Shown in pieces: positions 56,598-64,000 of a DNA stretch of 64,000 nt. The notes below the pieces were generated by a model. It was not told where the DNA came from. It worked only from the letters and a program-made list of their open reading frames with translations, and ran no database searches. Each line of letters starts with the position of its first letter. The stretch's first letter is position 1. Origin of the DNA: Rhizobium freirei PRF 81 (GTDB taxonomy: Bacteria > Pseudomonadota > Alphaproteobacteria > Rhizobiales > Rhizobiaceae); NCBI RefSeq assembly GCF_000359745.1, contig NZ_AQHN01000061.1, positions 124,001 to 188,000 on the forward strand, given 5' to 3'. Position numbers and translations under genes: made by a program.

Positions 56598-58043
56598 ATG
56601 GCTGAGAATTACGACGTCATTATCATCGGCTCCGGTCCGGGCGGTTATGTTGCCGCCGTGCGCGCCGCCCAGCTTGGCCTGAAGACGGCGATCGTCGAGC
56701 GCGAGCACCTGGGCGGCATCTGCCTCAACTGGGGCTGCATACCCACAAAGGCGCTGCTTCGTTCTGCTGAAATCCTCGATCATTCCAACCATCTGAAGGA
56801 TTACGGTCTCGTTCTCGAAGGCAAGGTCAGCGCGGATGTGAAGGCGGTCGTTGCCCGCTCGCGCGGCGTTTCCGCCCGTTTGAACACCGGCGTCGGCTTC
56901 CTCATGAAGAAGAACAAGGTCGATGTGATCTGGGGCGAGGCCAAGATCACCAAGCCCGGCGAGATCCTCGTCAGCAAGTCGACCAAGCCGGTCGTCGAGC
57001 CGCAGCATCCGGTGCCGAAGAACGTCAAGGGCGAGGGCACTTATACCGCCAAACACATCATTGTCGCCACTGGCGCCCGTCCGCGCGCGCTGCCCGGCAT
57101 CGAGCCGGATGGCAAGCTGATCTGGACCTACTTCGAAGCGCTGAAGCCGGACTTCCTGCCGAAGTCGCTGCTCGTCATGGGCTCGGGCGCGATCGGCATC
57201 GAATTCGCAAGCTTCTATCGCTCGATGGGCGTCGATGTCACCGTCGTCGAAGTCATGCCGACGATCATGCCGGTGGAGGATGCCGAAATCTCCGGTATCG
57301 CCCGCAAGCAACTGGAAAAGCGCGGTCTGAAGATCTTCACCAAGGCGAAGGTCACGAAGGTCGACAAGGCTGCCAACAGCATCACCGCCCATGTCGAAAC
57401 CGAAGACGGCAAGGTACAGCAGATCGTCGCCGACCGCATGATCTCGGCCGTCGGCGTGCAGGGCAACATCGAGAACCTCGGCCTCGAGGCGCTTGGCGTC
57501 AAGACCGACCGCGGCTGCGTGGTTATCGATGGTTACGGCAAGACCAATGTGCCGGGCATCTACGCGATCGGCGACGTTGCCGGTCCGCCGATGCTGGCGC
57601 ACAAGGCCGAGCACGAAGGTGTCGTCTGCATCGAGAAGATTGCCGGCCTGCCGAATGTTCACCCGACGGACAAGAGCAAGGTTCCGGGCTGCACCTATTG
57701 CCACCCACAGGTTGCCTCTGTCGGCCTGACGGAAGCGAGGGCCAAGGAACTCGGCCGCGATATCCGCGTCGGCCGCTTCTCCTTCGTTGCCAACGGCAAG
57801 GCGATCGCGCTCGGCGAGGATCAGGGCCTTTGCAAGGTCATCTTCGACAAGAAGACCGGCGAATTGCTGGGCGCACATATGGTTGGCGCAGAAGTCACCG
57901 AACTCATTCAGGGCTTCGTTGTCGCCATGAACCTGGAGACAACGGAAGAAGAGCTGATGCACACGATCTTCCCGCATCCGACCGTTTCGGAAACGATGAA
58001 GGAAGCCGTGCTGGACGCCTACGGTCGCGTGCTGAACGCTTGA
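56598..58043 (+). CDS. lpdA: Dihydrolipoamide dehydrogenase (E3)
   Basis: A 481-residue flavoprotein that reoxidises dihydrolipoamide with NAD. FAD-binding GSGPGGYVAAVRAAQLG (residues 11-27), the redox pair in GGICLNWGCIPTKALL, NAD-binding GSGAIGIEFASFY, and the C-terminal dimer-interface His in HTIFPHPTVSETM are all present. It is the E3 linked to the pdh genes. Rhizobia usually carry other E3 copies with the oxoglutarate dehydrogenase. AAGGCAGGAAA precedes the ATG. Confidence 0.97.
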   Translation: MAENYDVIIIGSGPGGYVAAVRAAQLGLKTAIVEREHLGGICLNWGCIPTKALLRSAEILDHSNHLKDYGLVLEGKVSADVKAVVARSRGVSARLNTGVGFLMKKNKVDVIWGEAKITKPGEILVSKSTKPVVEPQHPVPKNVKGEGTYTAKHIIVATGARPRALPGIEPDGKLIWTYFEALKPDFLPKSLLVMGSGAIGIEFASFYRSMGVDVTVVEVMPTIMPVEDAEISGIARKQLEKRGLKIFTKAKVTKVDKAANSITAHVETEDGKVQQIVADRMISAVGVQGNIENLGLEALGVKTDRGCVVIDGYGKTNVPGIYAIGDVAGPPMLAHKAEHEGVVCIEKIAGLPNVHPTDKSKVPGCTYCHPQVASVGLTEARAKELGRDIRVGRFSFVANGKAIALGEDQGLCKVIFDKKTGELLGAHMVGAEVTELIQGFVVAMNLETTEEELMHTIFPHPTVSETMKEAVLDAYGRVLNA

Positions 58044-58098
58044 TAATTTCCTGCCATGCCCTTTATCCGAAGGGTGGAAAACAGGAAGGGAAATCAAC

Positions 58099-58353
58099 AT
58101 GTCTATGGCTGCGCAAGGTTGGGTCGTCTTTCTTCTCATCGGTCTGGTGGCGGGTTTTCTCGCAAGCCTGATCGTCGGTGGTGGCGGCCTTATCAGTTGC
58201 CTGGTGAGCGGCGTGATCGGCGCTTTCGTGGGCGGTTTCCTGTTCCACTATTTCGGGATTTCGCTCGGCATTGAAAATGCGCTTGTCGTGGAGATCATCC
58301 ATGCCACCGTCGGCGCGATCGTCGTGGTGCTGCTGGCGAGATTGATCGTCTAG
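58099..58353 (+). CDS. Small Gly-rich membrane protein (GlsB/YeaQ/YmgE-like)
   Basis: An 84-residue hydrophobic protein with three likely spans (about 7-24, 31-50 and 62-83) and a Gly-rich motif (LIVGGGGLISCLVSGVIGAF), in keeping with the YeaQ/YmgE/GlsB transglycosylase-associated family. The function of the family is poorly known and linked to stress. GGAAGGGAAA lies before the ATG, and an ATG two codons later is an alternative. It forms a pair with the next small gene. Confidence 0.82.
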   Translation: MSMAAQGWVVFLLIGLVAGFLASLIVGGGGLISCLVSGVIGAFVGGFLFHYFGISLGIENALVVEIIHATVGAIVVVLLARLIV

Positions 58354-58422
58354 CGCATTATCGGTAAGAGGCAACGCGGCGTTCCAAGGGATCATCCTGA
58401 GGGCGCTTGAAACGAGGGTTTG

Positions 58423-58671
58423 ATGGAAAGCGTGGGTTGGCTGGGTCTGATCATCATCGGCGGTCTTGCGGGCTGGCTCGCAGGCAAGCTGATGGATGCG
58501 CGCCATGGCATCATCCTCAACATCGTCCTCGGTATTGCCGGATCGGTCGTCGCAGCAGGGCTTTTGGTGGCGCTACATGTCGGCGTACCTGGCGGCCGGC
58601 TCGGCTTTTTCATCACCGGTTTCATCGGTGCATGCATTCTGATATTCCTCGCCAAAGTCGCACGGCGATGA
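58423..58671 (+). CDS. Small Gly-rich membrane protein, second of pair
   Basis: An 82-residue membrane protein of the same general plan as the previous one: WLGLIIIGGLAGWLAGKLMD at the start, then GIILNIVLGIAGSVVAAGL and a C-terminal span. It fits the YeaQ/YmgE/GlsB family better than its neighbour, with its GGLAGWLAG motif. GAGG lies 6 bases before this ATG. It ends 35 bases before lipA. Confidence 0.85.
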   Translation: MESVGWLGLIIIGGLAGWLAGKLMDARHGIILNIVLGIAGSVVAAGLLVALHVGVPGGRLGFFITGFIGACILIFLAKVARR

Positions 58672-58706
58672 AGGGCCGCATCTGAGCGGCGGAAAGTAGA
58701 CGTTTC

Positions 58707-59678
58707 ATGGTCACCATTCTCGACACGATCAACCCGGAAGCCAAGCGCGTTCGACACCCGGAGAAGGCGCATCGGCCGGACACCGAAGTCTTGCGCAAGC
58801 CGGACTGGATCCGCGTGAAGGCGCCGACGTCGAAGGGCTATGCCGAGACGCGCTCGATCGTGAAGGAGCACAAGCTCGTCACGGTTTGCGAAGAGGCTGG
58901 CTGCCCGAACATCGGCGAGTGCTGGGACAAGAAGCACGCCACCTTCATGATCATGGGCGAGATCTGTACGCGTGCTTGCGCCTTCTGCAACGTCGCGACG
59001 GGCAAGCCGAACGCGCTCGATATGGCGGAGCCGGAAAATGTCGCCAAGGCCGTCAAGGAGATGGGCCTCAGCCACGTCGTCATCACCTCGGTCGACCGTG
59101 ATGATCTGGAAGACGGTGGCGCCGAGCACTTTGAGGAGGTGATCTGGGCGATCCGTGCCGCTTCGCCGGCAACCACGATCGAGATCCTGACGCCTGACTT
59201 CCTGAAGAAGCCGGGTGCATTGGAGCGCGTCGTCGCCGCCAAGCCCGACGTCTTCAATCACAATATGGAAACCGTGCCGGGCAATTACCTGACGGTTCGT
59301 CCCGGTGCGCGCTATTTCCACTCCGTTCGCCTGCTGCAGCGGGTCAAGGAACTGGACCCCACAATGTTCACCAAGTCGGGCATCATGGTGGGCCTCGGCG
59401 AAGAACGCAACGAAGTGCTGCAGCTGATGGACGACCTGCGCACAGCCGACGTCGACTTCCTGACCATCGGCCAGTATCTGCAGCCGACGCGCAAGCATCA
59501 CCAGGTGATGAGCTTCGTCACGCCGGAAGAGTTCAAGTCCTACGAGACCGTGGCTTACACCAAGGGCTTCCTCATGGTGTCTTCGAGCCCGCTGACGCGC
59601 TCCTCGCATCATGCCGGCGACGATTTCGAACGCCTGCGGGCTGCTCGCGCCAAGAAGCTGCTGCTGGCAGCAGAGTAA
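58707..59678 (+). CDS. lipA: Lipoyl synthase
   Basis: A 323-residue radical-SAM enzyme that inserts two sulfurs into octanoyl groups to form lipoyl cofactors. The auxiliary cluster has Cys61, Cys66 and Cys72 ([12 protein letters not shown]), the SAM cluster Cys87, Cys91 and Cys94 (CTRACAFC). The C-terminal [11 protein letters not shown] block holds the conserved serine ligand. It follows the pdh cluster, whose E1-beta and E2 need two lipoyl groups. lipB is not in the window. Confidence 0.97.
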   Translation: MVTILDTINPEAKRVRHPEKAHRPDTEVLRKPDWIRVKAPTSKGYAETRSIVKEHKLVTVCEEAGCPNIGECWDKKHATFMIMGEICTRACAFCNVATGKPNALDMAEPENVAKAVKEMGLSHVVITSVDRDDLEDGGAEHFEEVIWAIRAASPATTIEILTPDFLKKPGALERVVAAKPDVFNHNMETVPGNYLTVRPGARYFHSVRLLQRVKELDPTMFTKSGIMVGLGEERNEVLQLMDDLRTADVDFLTIGQYLQPTRKHHQVMSFVTPEEFKSYETVAYTKGFLMVSSSPLTRSSHHAGDDFERLRAARAKKLLLAAE

Positions 59679-59710
59679 GCCGAAAACCATCCAGCTTTAT
59701 CTTTTGAAGG

Positions 59711-59738
59711 AACCGCGGCGATTGTGCCGCGGTTTTTG
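59711..59738 (+). terminator. Terminator after lipA
   Basis: AACCGCGGC and GCCGCGGTT form a perfect 9-bp stem with a 6-base loop, followed by TTTG. Confidence 0.9.
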
Positions 59739-59835
59739 TTCGCGCCGTCATATGTTCGTCATGTGGGCGGCTTAGGGAACACGCCGCCGTTTGTGACCGG
59801 TGTCGGCGCTTTAGGTGAGACTATGGAGCTGGACC

Positions 59836-60429
59836 GTGGAGCAGATCGTCGCGCCGCAGGCGCTTTCCCATGCCGTTGATATAGATCAGGCCGCACGCAT
59901 CCTCCAAAGGGCGGAACGTATCCTTGTTATCGGTTGTTCCGGCGGCGGCAAGTCGACCCTGTCGCAGAAGATCGCCGCCCGCTTCGACCTTGCCTATGTC
60001 TCGATCGATCGCGATGTCCTCTGGTTGCCGGGCTGGGTTCAGCGCGACAGCGAGGAGCAGCGCGACATCATCGTCGCCAAGGTGCAAGGCGAGCGGTGGA
60101 TCATGGATGGCACGAACCCTTCGACATTCGATGTGCGCCTGCCGCGCACCGATTTCGTCATCTGGGTGCGGATGTCACGTCTGGTATGCATTTGGGGCGC
60201 GGTCTCCCGCTGGATCAAATGGATGGGCCGCACGCGTCCGGAAATGGCACCCGGCTGCATCGAGAAGGTCGATTGGGAATTCCTGCGCTTCATCTGGACG
60301 TTCGAGGAGAAATTCACGCCACGCGTTCTTGCCGGACTTGCGCAGCACGGCCCGGATGTCCCTGTTTTGCAGCTGAAATCCCGCGGCGAAATGCGTCAGC
60401 TTCTTGATCTTCTCGGCCGTCCTGCTTAA
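59836..60429 (+). CDS. P-loop kinase-like protein (adenylate kinase fold)
   Basis: A 197-residue P-loop protein resembling DNA topology modulation/adenylate-kinase-like proteins. Walker A is GCSGGGKST (about residues 34-42), followed by the STLSQKIAARFDLAYVSIDR segment and a middle region rich in Trp and Arg (WVRMSRLVCIWGAVSRWIKW) that is likely the lid. The substrate is unknown. The GTG at 59836 was chosen because GGAG lies 8 bases upstream. A GTG at 59815 lacks one. The next gene starts 9 bases after its stop. Confidence 0.8.
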   Translation: MEQIVAPQALSHAVDIDQAARILQRAERILVIGCSGGGKSTLSQKIAARFDLAYVSIDRDVLWLPGWVQRDSEEQRDIIVAKVQGERWIMDGTNPSTFDVRLPRTDFVIWVRMSRLVCIWGAVSRWIKWMGRTRPEMAPGCIEKVDWEFLRFIWTFEEKFTPRVLAGLAQHGPDVPVLQLKSRGEMRQLLDLLGRPA

Positions 60430-60438
60430 TTGCGGCTC

Positions 60439-60885
60439 ATGCCTCACTTCGAAACTCATCGCCCCGTTCCGCATTCACCCGATCAGATGTTTGACCTCGT
60501 CGCCGACGTGGAGCGTTATCCGGAGTTCCTGCCGCTCTGCGAAGCGCTCGTTGTCCGTAGCCGCAAGGAGCGCGACGGCAAGATCCTGCTGATTGCCGAT
60601 ATGACTGTCGGCTACAAGGCGATCCGCGAGACTTTCACGACGCAGGTACTGCTGAACAAGGCGGAACGCGCCATCGACGTGAAATATATCGACGGCCCCT
60701 TCAAATATCTCGACAATCGCTGGCGCTTCACGTCGTCGGAGAATGGCGGCAGCGTGATTGATTTCTTCATCGACTATGAGTTCAAGAGCCGCATTCTCGG
60801 CGCCCTGATGGGTTCGATGTTCGACCGAGCCTTCCGCATGTTCACGGATGCCTTCGAGACGCGCGCGAGCAAGATATATGCCTGA
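60439..60885 (+). CDS. COQ10/RatA family START-like protein
   Basis: A 148-residue helix-grip (START-like) protein of the COQ10/polyketide cyclase group. Family blocks are HSPDQMFDLVADVERYPEFL, VGYKAIRETFTTQV, YIDGPFKYLDNRW and the C-terminal helix FDRAFRMFTDAFETRA. COQ10 proteins bind ubiquinone and support respiration. RatA in E. coli blocks 70S assembly. The first role is more likely in a rhizobial setting. It converges on the CinA C-terminal gene. Confidence 0.88.
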   Translation: MPHFETHRPVPHSPDQMFDLVADVERYPEFLPLCEALVVRSRKERDGKILLIADMTVGYKAIRETFTTQVLLNKAERAIDVKYIDGPFKYLDNRWRFTSSENGGSVIDFFIDYEFKSRILGALMGSMFDRAFRMFTDAFETRASKIYA

Positions 60886-60897
60886 TGCCGCGCCCGG

Positions 60898-61392
60898 TCA
60901 CTGATCGAACGTAGCAAGCATCTCCAGCGCCGTCTTCAAGGTGGCGAGCCGAACCTGATCGCGGCCGATATCACCATAGCGCATTTCATGATGGATGAGC
61001 GCGCCGCTGCGCGCCTTGGCGACGAGATGAACGAGGCCGACAGGCTTTTCCGCCGAGCCGCCGCCGGGACCGGCAACGCCGGTGACGGCAACCGCAAAAT
61101 CGGCCCTAGAGCGGAAGAGGGCGCCATGTACCATCTGCAGCGCCGTTTCCTTCGAAACCGCGCCGAATTGCGCCAGCGTCTGCTCCTGAACGCCGAGCAT
61201 CTCCATCTTGGCGGTATTGGTGTAGGTTACAAAACCGCGATCGACGACGGCGGACGAGCCGGGAATTTCCGTCAGTGCGCCGGCGATCAGCCCGCCTGTG
61301 CAGGATTCAGCCGTCGCGACCATCCAACCCCTAGCGGTGAAGTCGGTGACGATCTTCTGAGCGAGCTCGATAATCTCATCGGGAAAATGCAT
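60898..61392 (-). CDS. CinA C-terminal domain protein (NMN amidohydrolase-like)
   Basis: A 164-residue protein consisting of the CinA C-terminal domain only, the PncC type that deamidates nicotinamide mononucleotide. Typical blocks are VATAESCTGGLIAGALTEIP, FVTYTNTAKMEMLGV and AVTGVAGPGGGSAEKPVG. Its ATG overlaps the ispDF stop by one base (TAATG), which suggests coupling. Confidence 0.93.
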   Translation of the reverse strand: MHFPDEIIELAQKIVTDFTARGWMVATAESCTGGLIAGALTEIPGSSAVVDRGFVTYTNTAKMEMLGVQEQTLAQFGAVSKETALQMVHGALFRSRADFAVAVTGVAGPGGGSAEKPVGLVHLVAKARSGALIHHEMRYGDIGRDQVRLATLKTALEMLATFDQ

Positions 61393-62612
61393 TATGCCTT
61401 GCCTCCGCGGTAGACGACGGTCGCCGTCGCGATGGCGGCTATACCCTCGCGCCGACCGATGAAGCCGATTTTCTCGTTGGTCGTCGCCTTGACCGAGCAG
61501 CGATCGATGCTGATGCCCAGAAACTCGGAAAGCTTGCCCCGCATGACATCGCGGTGCGGACCGACCTTCGGCGCTTCGGCAATCAGCGAGACGTCCGCAT
61601 TCATGATGGTGCCGCCGCGCTCGCGCACGATCTTTGCCGCATGCTCGATGAAGATGTGGGATGGTGCGCCCTTCCATTGCGGATCAGACGGCGGAAAATG
61701 GTCGCCGATATCGCCGGCGCCGCATGTGGCAAGCAGGGCATCCGTGAGGGCATGCAGGGCCACATCGGCGTCCGAATGCCCCTTCAGCCGCTGGTCGTGC
61801 GGAATGAAAACGCCGCAGAGCGTTACGCCATCGCCTGGCTCCAGCTGGTGCACGTCATAGCCATTGCCGGTGCGCACGTCCGGCAACAGACCGGCGGTCA
61901 GCTTTTCATCGGCCATGGCAATATCCCTCTTGATCGTCAGTTTCACATTATCGGCACTGCCGGTCACCAATGTCACCGGCAGGTTACACCATTCCGCGAT
62001 CGCTGCATCGTCGGTGAAATCGCTTTTGCCCTCGGCCGCCGCCTTCTCATGCGCAGCAAGAATATCGGCAAAGCGGAAGGATTGCGGCGTCTGCGCGGCG
62101 TGAAGCCCGGTGCGGGGAACCGTCTCGACCACCAGCCCGCTTGCGTCGCCGCGCTTCAGCGTGTCGGTGACTGGCATAGCGGGCAGTACGGCCGGCGCGC
62201 CCGCCGCAAGGGCTGCAGTAACGCGATCCAGCAGAGCATGGTCGAAGAAGGGGCGTACCGCGTCATGGATCATGACATGCGTTACGCCGCTGTCCTTCAG
62301 TTGCCTTAGCCCGGCAAGCACGGATTGCTGGCGGGTCGCGCCGCCGAAGGCGATCTCGACCTCGGGCAAGCCGTCAACCTGCTCCAGCGCCGAGCGAAGC
62401 AGCCTTTCATCGTCGCGATGGATGACGACGACGATCTTCGACGTCTGCGGCCATGTCACGAATCTTTCAAGCGTATGCGCAATAACCGCTCTGCCGCCGA
62501 TCGGGCGATATTGCTTGGGACCTTCCTCGGGAGAGCCCGCCCGTTCGCCGCGCCCGGCGGCAACGATCACGATTCCTACCGACAGCGGTTGCGTTGAATG
62601 CATTTGCGTCAT
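61392..62612 (-). CDS. ispDF: Bifunctional IspD/IspF of the MEP isoprenoid pathway
   Basis: A 406-residue fusion. Residues 1-235 are IspD (2-C-methylerythritol 4-phosphate cytidylyltransferase) with [20 protein letters not shown] and [11 protein letters not shown]. Residues 245-406 are IspF (MECDP synthase) with [19 protein letters not shown], the metal ligands in [16 protein letters not shown] and [17 protein letters not shown]. The fusion is typical of Alphaproteobacteria. A GGGGG run lies just before this ATG. In-frame upstream codons lack similarity to the family. Confidence 0.95.
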   Translation of the reverse strand: MTQMHSTQPLSVGIVIVAAGRGERAGSPEEGPKQYRPIGGRAVIAHTLERFVTWPQTSKIVVVIHRDDERLLRSALEQVDGLPEVEIAFGGATRQQSVLAGLRQLKDSGVTHVMIHDAVRPFFDHALLDRVTAALAAGAPAVLPAMPVTDTLKRGDASGLVVETVPRTGLHAAQTPQSFRFADILAAHEKAAAEGKSDFTDDAAIAEWCNLPVTLVTGSADNVKLTIKRDIAMADEKLTAGLLPDVRTGNGYDVHQLEPGDGVTLCGVFIPHDQRLKGHSDADVALHALTDALLATCGAGDIGDHFPPSDPQWKGAPSHIFIEHAAKIVRERGGTIMNADVSLIAEAPKVGPHRDVMRGKLSEFLGISIDRCSVKATTNEKIGFIGRREGIAAIATATVVYRGGKA

Positions 62613-62834
62613 AAACCCCCGAAAGATGAAAGGCTCGGTCTCCGGCATGGCTTTGAAAAGCGTAAAGCTTTCCTTTGAACAAGCACATGCTAAATAGATC
62701 GCCAAAACGGGATCTTGCTCCTGCAGGGTCTATCGCCTCAATCAAGAACTTTCCAGCATTCGCCCGAAAAATATCGCGGCTCTTCGAAACCCCTTGGCAA
62801 ACTTTTAAAGCGTGTCTAAAAATAGTGCAGATGT

Positions 62835-63863
62835 ATGGTGTGCCCGAAAGATAATCATTTGCTTTCCTCCGAGCTTGCAGCCCCATTTTCCATCGGTTCC
62901 GTGCCTATCCGAAATCGCGTGATTCTGGCGCCGATGTCGGGTGTAACCGATCTGCCCTTCCGGCAGCTCGCTTTGCGTTACGGTGCCGGCCTGGTCGTCA
63001 CGGAAATGGTGGCAAGCCGCGAACTCGTGCAGGATACGGCCGAATCATGGGCGCGTCTGAAGAGTGCCGGATTGAAGCCGCACATGGTGCAGCTTGCCGG
63101 CCGCGAGGCGTATTGGATGGCGGAGGCGGCCAAGATCGCTGCCGACAATGGTGCCGATATCATTGATATCAACATGGGATGCCCGGCCAAGAAGGTGATC
63201 GGCGGCTATTCCGGCTCGGCGCTGATGCGCGATCCGGATCACGCGCTAACGTTGATCGAGGCGACGGTCGGTGCAGTGAACATCCCGGTGACACTGAAAA
63301 TGCGGCTCGGCTGGGATGAGAATTCCATCAACGCGCCACACATAGCTCGCCGCGCCGAGGAGGCCGGTATCCAGCTCGTCACCATTCACGGCCGCACGCG
63401 CATGCAGTTCTATGAGGGCAGGGCGGATTGGGATGCGATCCTTGCCGTCCGCGACGTCATCTCCATTCCGCTTGTCGCCAACGGCGATGTCGAGACGGCA
63501 GAGGACGCGCAGGAGATTCTGCGCCGCTCCGGCGCCGACGCCGTCATGATCGGCCGCGGCTGCCAGGGCCGTCCCTGGCATGCCGGCGTTCTGGCCGGCC
63601 ATCGCGAGCCGGAGCGTCAGGAGATCGCCGATATCGCGCTCGAACATTACGGGATGATGCTGGAGTTTTATGGCGAAGCCGTGGGTATTCGCCATGCCCG
63701 CAAGCATCTGGCCTGGTATCTCGAACGTTACGCGCCGGCAACGACGGGTGCCGACAAGGCGAAAATCATGACGTCGAAAGAGAGCGGCGAGGTGGCGGCA
63801 TTGTTCCATGCGGCGCTGCGGACGGGCGCCGATCTCGCCCAATGCATTCAGGAGGCGGCATGA
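62835..63863 (+). CDS. dusB: tRNA-dihydrouridine synthase (NifR3/DusB type)
   Basis: A 342-residue FMN enzyme that reduces uridine to dihydrouridine in the D-loop of tRNA. Key features are RNRVILAPMSGVTDLPFRQL, the catalytic Cys in DINMGCPAKKVIGGYSG, TIHGRTRMQFYEG and DAVMIGRGCQGRPW. It is the nifR3 gene which in rhizobia heads the nifR3-ntrB-ntrC operon. The product may have no direct role in nitrogen control. The stop overlaps ntrB (ATGA). No strong ribosome site is visible at the ATG. Confidence 0.95.
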   Translation: MVCPKDNHLLSSELAAPFSIGSVPIRNRVILAPMSGVTDLPFRQLALRYGAGLVVTEMVASRELVQDTAESWARLKSAGLKPHMVQLAGREAYWMAEAAKIAADNGADIIDINMGCPAKKVIGGYSGSALMRDPDHALTLIEATVGAVNIPVTLKMRLGWDENSINAPHIARRAEEAGIQLVTIHGRTRMQFYEGRADWDAILAVRDVISIPLVANGDVETAEDAQEILRRSGADAVMIGRGCQGRPWHAGVLAGHREPERQEIADIALEHYGMMLEFYGEAVGIRHARKHLAWYLERYAPATTGADKAKIMTSKESGEVAALFHAALRTGADLAQCIQEAA

Positions 63864-64000
63864 CTTCGAAATCCAGCTCCGGGGCCGGTGACAACGCCAC
63901 CAATTCCGTGGCGATGGCCGTTCTCAACGCGATCCAGAACCCGGTCGTCATGGTCGACGAGGCGGGTCTCATTGCCTTTGCCAACTGGGAGGCCGAAGCC
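63860..64000 (+). CDS. ntrB: Nitrogen regulation sensor kinase NtrB (partial, 5' end)
   Basis: The first 47 codons of a gene cut by the end of the window. After a polar start (residues 1-16) comes AVLNAIQNPVVMVDEAGLI, then AFANWEAEA, the beginning of the PAS domain of NtrB, the kinase/phosphatase partner of NtrC. The kinase part is not present here. GGAGG lies 5 bases before the ATG, inside the end of dusB, so it is coupled to that gene. Position and sequence both fit ntrB. Confidence 0.9.
   Translation, partial: MTSKSSSGAGDNATNSVAMAVLNAIQNPVVMVDEAGLIAFANWEAEA

Overview
This window is a stretch of core chromosome from an alphaproteobacterium of the order Rhizobiales, most probably Rhizobium in the strict sense. 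The pointers are the aapJQMP general amino-acid permease beside metC, the dusB(nifR3)-ntrB pair, the fused ispDF gene, a pyruvate dehydrogenase E1-beta carrying its own lipoyl domain, a GTTC-N7-GTTC SOS box at lexA, an EipB (DUF1849) envelope protein, homologues of mitochondrial-type complex I accessory subunits and high-GC codon use. No prophage, transposase, integrase or CRISPR array is visible, so nearly all content is housekeeping, with a few less familiar modules.

Layout. 1-4.6 kb: three tRNA-Glu genes, each with its own promoter, a Pro/Gln-rich lipoprotein, glyoxalase I, a double cold-shock protein, a DUF192 protein, tRNA-Pro, an NDUFS4-like protein, tRNA-Arg and an easily missed 53-residue membrane protein. 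4.6-12 kb: a LysE-type exporter divergent from an Lrp regulator, aapJQMP and metC. 12-17 kb: a CHCC zinc-finger (NDUFS6-like) gene with an FAD monooxygenase, an alpha/beta hydrolase, a crotonase lacking both usual catalytic glutamates, cysE, DUF3126 and a phasin. 17-24.3 kb: clpS-clpA, HIT, a DUF482 acyltransferase-like protein, ridA-type, glycerophosphodiesterase and eipB genes.

24.5-29 kb: a tight four-gene operon with a TelA-family protein, a lipoprotein joining a solute-binding domain to a von Willebrand A domain, an XpaC-family membrane protein and a Tat-type solute-binding paralogue. This is the best candidate here for an undescribed system. 29-36 kb: rpsB, tsf, pyrH, frr, uppS, cdsA and an rseP with three tandem PDZ repeats. 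36-43 kb: bamA-lpxD-fabZ-lpxA-lpxI-lpxB, joining outer-membrane protein assembly to lipid A synthesis. 43-51.4 kb: gltA, comEC, lexA, a VOC protein, kdsA and eno. 51.6-59.7 kb: ftsB, pdhA-pdhB-pdhC, an SGNH hydrolase, lpdA, two tiny membrane proteins and lipA. 59.8-64 kb: a P-loop kinase-like gene, a COQ10-type gene, ispDF with a CinA C-terminal gene, dusB and the first 47 codons of ntrB, cut by the window end.

The genes form coherent groups. Envelope biogenesis is served by uppS, cdsA, rseP, bamA, the lpx genes, kdsA and ftsB. Carbon flow from glycolysis into the TCA cycle is served by eno, pdhABC, lpdA, lipA (which makes the lipoyl cofactor of the two lipoyl-bearing subunits) and gltA. Nitrogen and amino-acid handling is served by aap, lysE/lrp, metC, cysE and ntrB. 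Many genes overlap by a few bases (uppS/cdsA, lpxD/fabZ/lpxA, lpxI/lpxB, VOC/kdsA, ispDF/cinA, dusB/ntrB), which suggests translational coupling. Strong hairpin terminators separate most operons.
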